NCBI GenBank assembly: GCA_030828265.1
Contig: JAURCW010000035.1
Location: 1 to 9,503 of the forward strand
DNA length: 9,503 nt
Source: Burkholderiales bacterium
Lineage (GTDB): Bacteria > Pseudomonadota > Gammaproteobacteria > Burkholderiales > Burkholderiaceae_A
Reading direction: 5' to 3'
Position numbers and translations under genes: made by a program. Numbering within the stretch: position 1 is the stretch's first letter; every line of letters begins with the position of its first letter. The notes below the pieces were generated by a model, which worked only from the letters and a program-made list of their open reading frames with translations, ran no database searches and was not told where the DNA came from. This document shows positions 8,210 to 9,503 of this stretch, one piece after another.

Positions 8210-9406
8210 CTAGTCCTGCAGCTCGATAGGCCCCTGACTGGCCTCAAGCGCCTGGCTCACAGCCTGGTCGTCCACTGGGCGAACAAAGGCCTGGCCCATA
8301 GCCTGAAGCAAGACATAACGAATCTCGCCCGACTCGGCCTTTTTGTCATGAGCCATCGCACTCAAGTAGGCCTTGGCCGGCCAATTCGGGGCTTGAGTTG
8401 GAAGCCCCGCTGCCGCAATGAGCCTTTCAATACGCCTCTTGGTTGAGATATCAATAAGGCCGAGCTGGCAGGAGAGTTCGGAAGCAATACGCATCCCGCA
8501 TCCCACGGCCTCGCCATGGAGCCATTGGCCATAGCCCATCGCTGACCCAATGGCATGGCCAAAGGTATGACCAAAGTTAAGCAGTGCCCGAGCCCCTGAC
8601 TCTCGCTCATCCATGGCCACAACCTTGGCCTTGAGCTCACAGCATCGATAAACCGCCTGCGCCAGTAGCTCGGGATCTCGGCTCATCAGACCGTCGACAT
8701 GGGTTTCGAGCCACTGAAAAAAGGCCTCGTCCATGATGCAGCCGTACTTAATAACTTCTGCCATGCCGGCCGAGAGTTCCTGGTCGGCAAGCGTGGAAAG
8801 CGTATTCAAATCGATCACCACCGCCTGCGGTTGATAAAAAGCGCCCACCATGTTCTTGCCCAAAGGGTGGTTCACTGCCGTCTTTCCCCCCACCGAGGAA
8901 TCCACCTGGGCCAAGAGGGTTGTCGGTACTTGAATAAAGGGCATCCCCCGCTGATAGCACGAGGCGGCAAAGCCCGCCATGTCCCCCACCACTCCCCCGC
9001 CTAAGGCGATGAGCGTGGACTTGCGTTCCATGCGTGCCTGCATAAGGCCATCAATCACCTTACCAAAGCCTTCAAGTGTTTTATGCTGCTCGCCATCGGG
9101 AAGAACGATGGTGGAAATCTGGCAGCCCAGATTGCTTAGGGCCTGCTCTAGGGTTTTGGCGTAGAGTGGGCCCACACGATCATTCGTGACCAATGCGATC
9201 TTTCGAGAAGCGACACTTGGTAGCAGTGTCGACCAGAGCGCCTCATCGCCAAGCAGGTTGGTTCCGATGCGAATGGGGTAGCTTCGATCACCAAGCGAGA
9301 CCTGAAGCTGCCTTACCCCGGCGTTGCCCGCCCCAGACTGCGGTAATTCGGACGATCCCGCAGACCTTAGGTCCATCGATGCTCTCTCTCTTTCAGACTG
9401 CGCCAA
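8210..9406 (-). CDS. aroB: 3-dehydroquinate synthase
   Basis: 398 residues from a TTG start, longer than the usual roughly 360. It converts 3-deoxy-D-arabino-heptulosonate 7-phosphate to 3-dehydroquinate in the cytoplasm, the second step of the shikimate pathway, using NAD and a metal ion. Residues 33-49 (QLQVSLGDRSYPIRIGT) match the family's normal N-terminus. NAD-site motifs are LPDGEQHKT (102-110) and ALGGGVVGDMAGFAAS (134-149). SSVGGKTAVNH (Lys175) and KNMVGAFYQP follow. The metal ligands are Glu217 (AGMAEVIKYG), His280 (LNFGHTFGHAIG) and His297 (WLHGEAV). All key residues are present. TTG at 9406-9404 is preferred because GGGGGGAG precedes it by 6 bases; the alternative ATG (Met11, 9376-9374) has only a GAGAGAGAG run upstream. 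It probably heads a transcript with the transposase-like gene and follows a gene off the right edge, plausibly aroK. Confidence 0.96.
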   Translation of the reverse strand: MAQSERERASMDLRSAGSSELPQSGAGNAGVRQLQVSLGDRSYPIRIGTNLLGDEALWSTLLPSVASRKIALVTNDRVGPLYAKTLEQALSNLGCQISTIVLPDGEQHKTLEGFGKVIDGLMQARMERKSTLIALGGGVVGDMAGFAASCYQRGMPFIQVPTTLLAQVDSSVGGKTAVNHPLGKNMVGAFYQPQAVVIDLNTLSTLADQELSAGMAEVIKYGCIMDEAFFQWLETHVDGLMSRDPELLAQAVYRCCELKAKVVAMDERESGARALLNFGHTFGHAIGSAMGYGQWLHGEAVGCGMRIASELSCQLGLIDISTKRRIERLIAAAGLPTQAPNWPAKAYLSAMAHDKKAESGEIRYVLLQAMGQAFVRPVDDQAVSQALEASQGPIELQD

Positions 9407-9503
9407 GCAGATCTCCCCCCTTTAAACGTCATTAAGGCCGCGTTATCTGGGCCCGGCTTCCTTCAGTCAAAGGCTGAGTCCCGGCCGCTGTCTGCGATCA
9501 TAG
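9407..9503 (-). other. aroB upstream region, possibly containing the last codons of an upstream gene
   Basis: Two minus-strand frames are open from the right edge for 11-12 codons. The one ending at the TGA in 9465-9463 (IADSGRDSAFD, from 9498) has the more GC-rich third positions and would be the natural place for the end of aroK, which commonly precedes aroB. Twelve residues are too few to identify it. No clear promoter was found between there and aroB. Confidence 0.25.
9413..9420 (-). promoter_or_regulatory. aroB ribosome-binding site serving a TTG start
   Basis: GGGGGGAG lies 6 bases before the TTG at 9406-9404. It is the strongest Shine-Dalgarno-like sequence near the gene and is too far (36 bases) from the internal ATG at Met11 to serve it. 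Confidence 0.6.

Noticed and set aside
1..9503. CRISPR array, tRNA, rRNA, prophage or multi-gene defence system
   Set aside because: No regularly spaced repeats, no cloverleaf or rRNA sequence, and all genes except the transposase-like one are ordinary chromosomal metabolism or stress genes.

Overview
The window reads as ordinary chromosome from a betaproteobacterium, most likely of the order Burkholderiales, with a mid-50s GC content by eye. This rests on the character of GltB and GltD, on the aroB-to-gltBD neighbourhood (recalled as typical of that order), and on a REP-associated-transposase-like gene next to gltB. I cannot name genus or species.

Layout from left to right. Bases 1-489 (minus) hold the N-terminal part of an exported histidine-phosphatase-family protein that runs off the left edge. 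After a 40-base divergent gap, bases 530-955 (plus) encode an OsmC-family protein. A 54-base convergent gap follows, and every remaining gene is on the minus strand. In transcription order from the right edge these are: a possible gene end at the edge, aroB (8210-9406), a Y1-transposase-like gene (7499-8203) starting 6 bases after aroB, a 178-base non-coding stretch (7321-7498), gltB (2509-7320) and gltD (1010-2476). No tRNA, rRNA or CRISPR array was seen, and there is no gene-free stretch longer than 300 bases.

Function. GltB and GltD are the two subunits of NADPH-dependent glutamate synthase (GOGAT), which with glutamine synthetase assimilates ammonium; they form a clear two-gene operon. 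AroB is 3-dehydroquinate synthase, the second step of the shikimate pathway. The OsmC protein is probably a thiol-dependent peroxide or electrophile defence enzyme. The histidine phosphatase is probably periplasmic, with unknown substrate.

The most interesting item is the 234-residue transposase-like protein between aroB and gltB. It is a full-length open frame of the Y1/HUH family, yet the first histidine of the HUH motif is Glu60 and the position of the nucleophilic tyrosine is Trp120. It therefore looks unable to act as a canonical transposase while still being an intact gene. The gap behind it carries paired repeats, a candidate promoter with helically phased TGACGA repeats, an 8-bp inverted repeat and a GC-rich hairpin touching the gltB ribosome-binding site.
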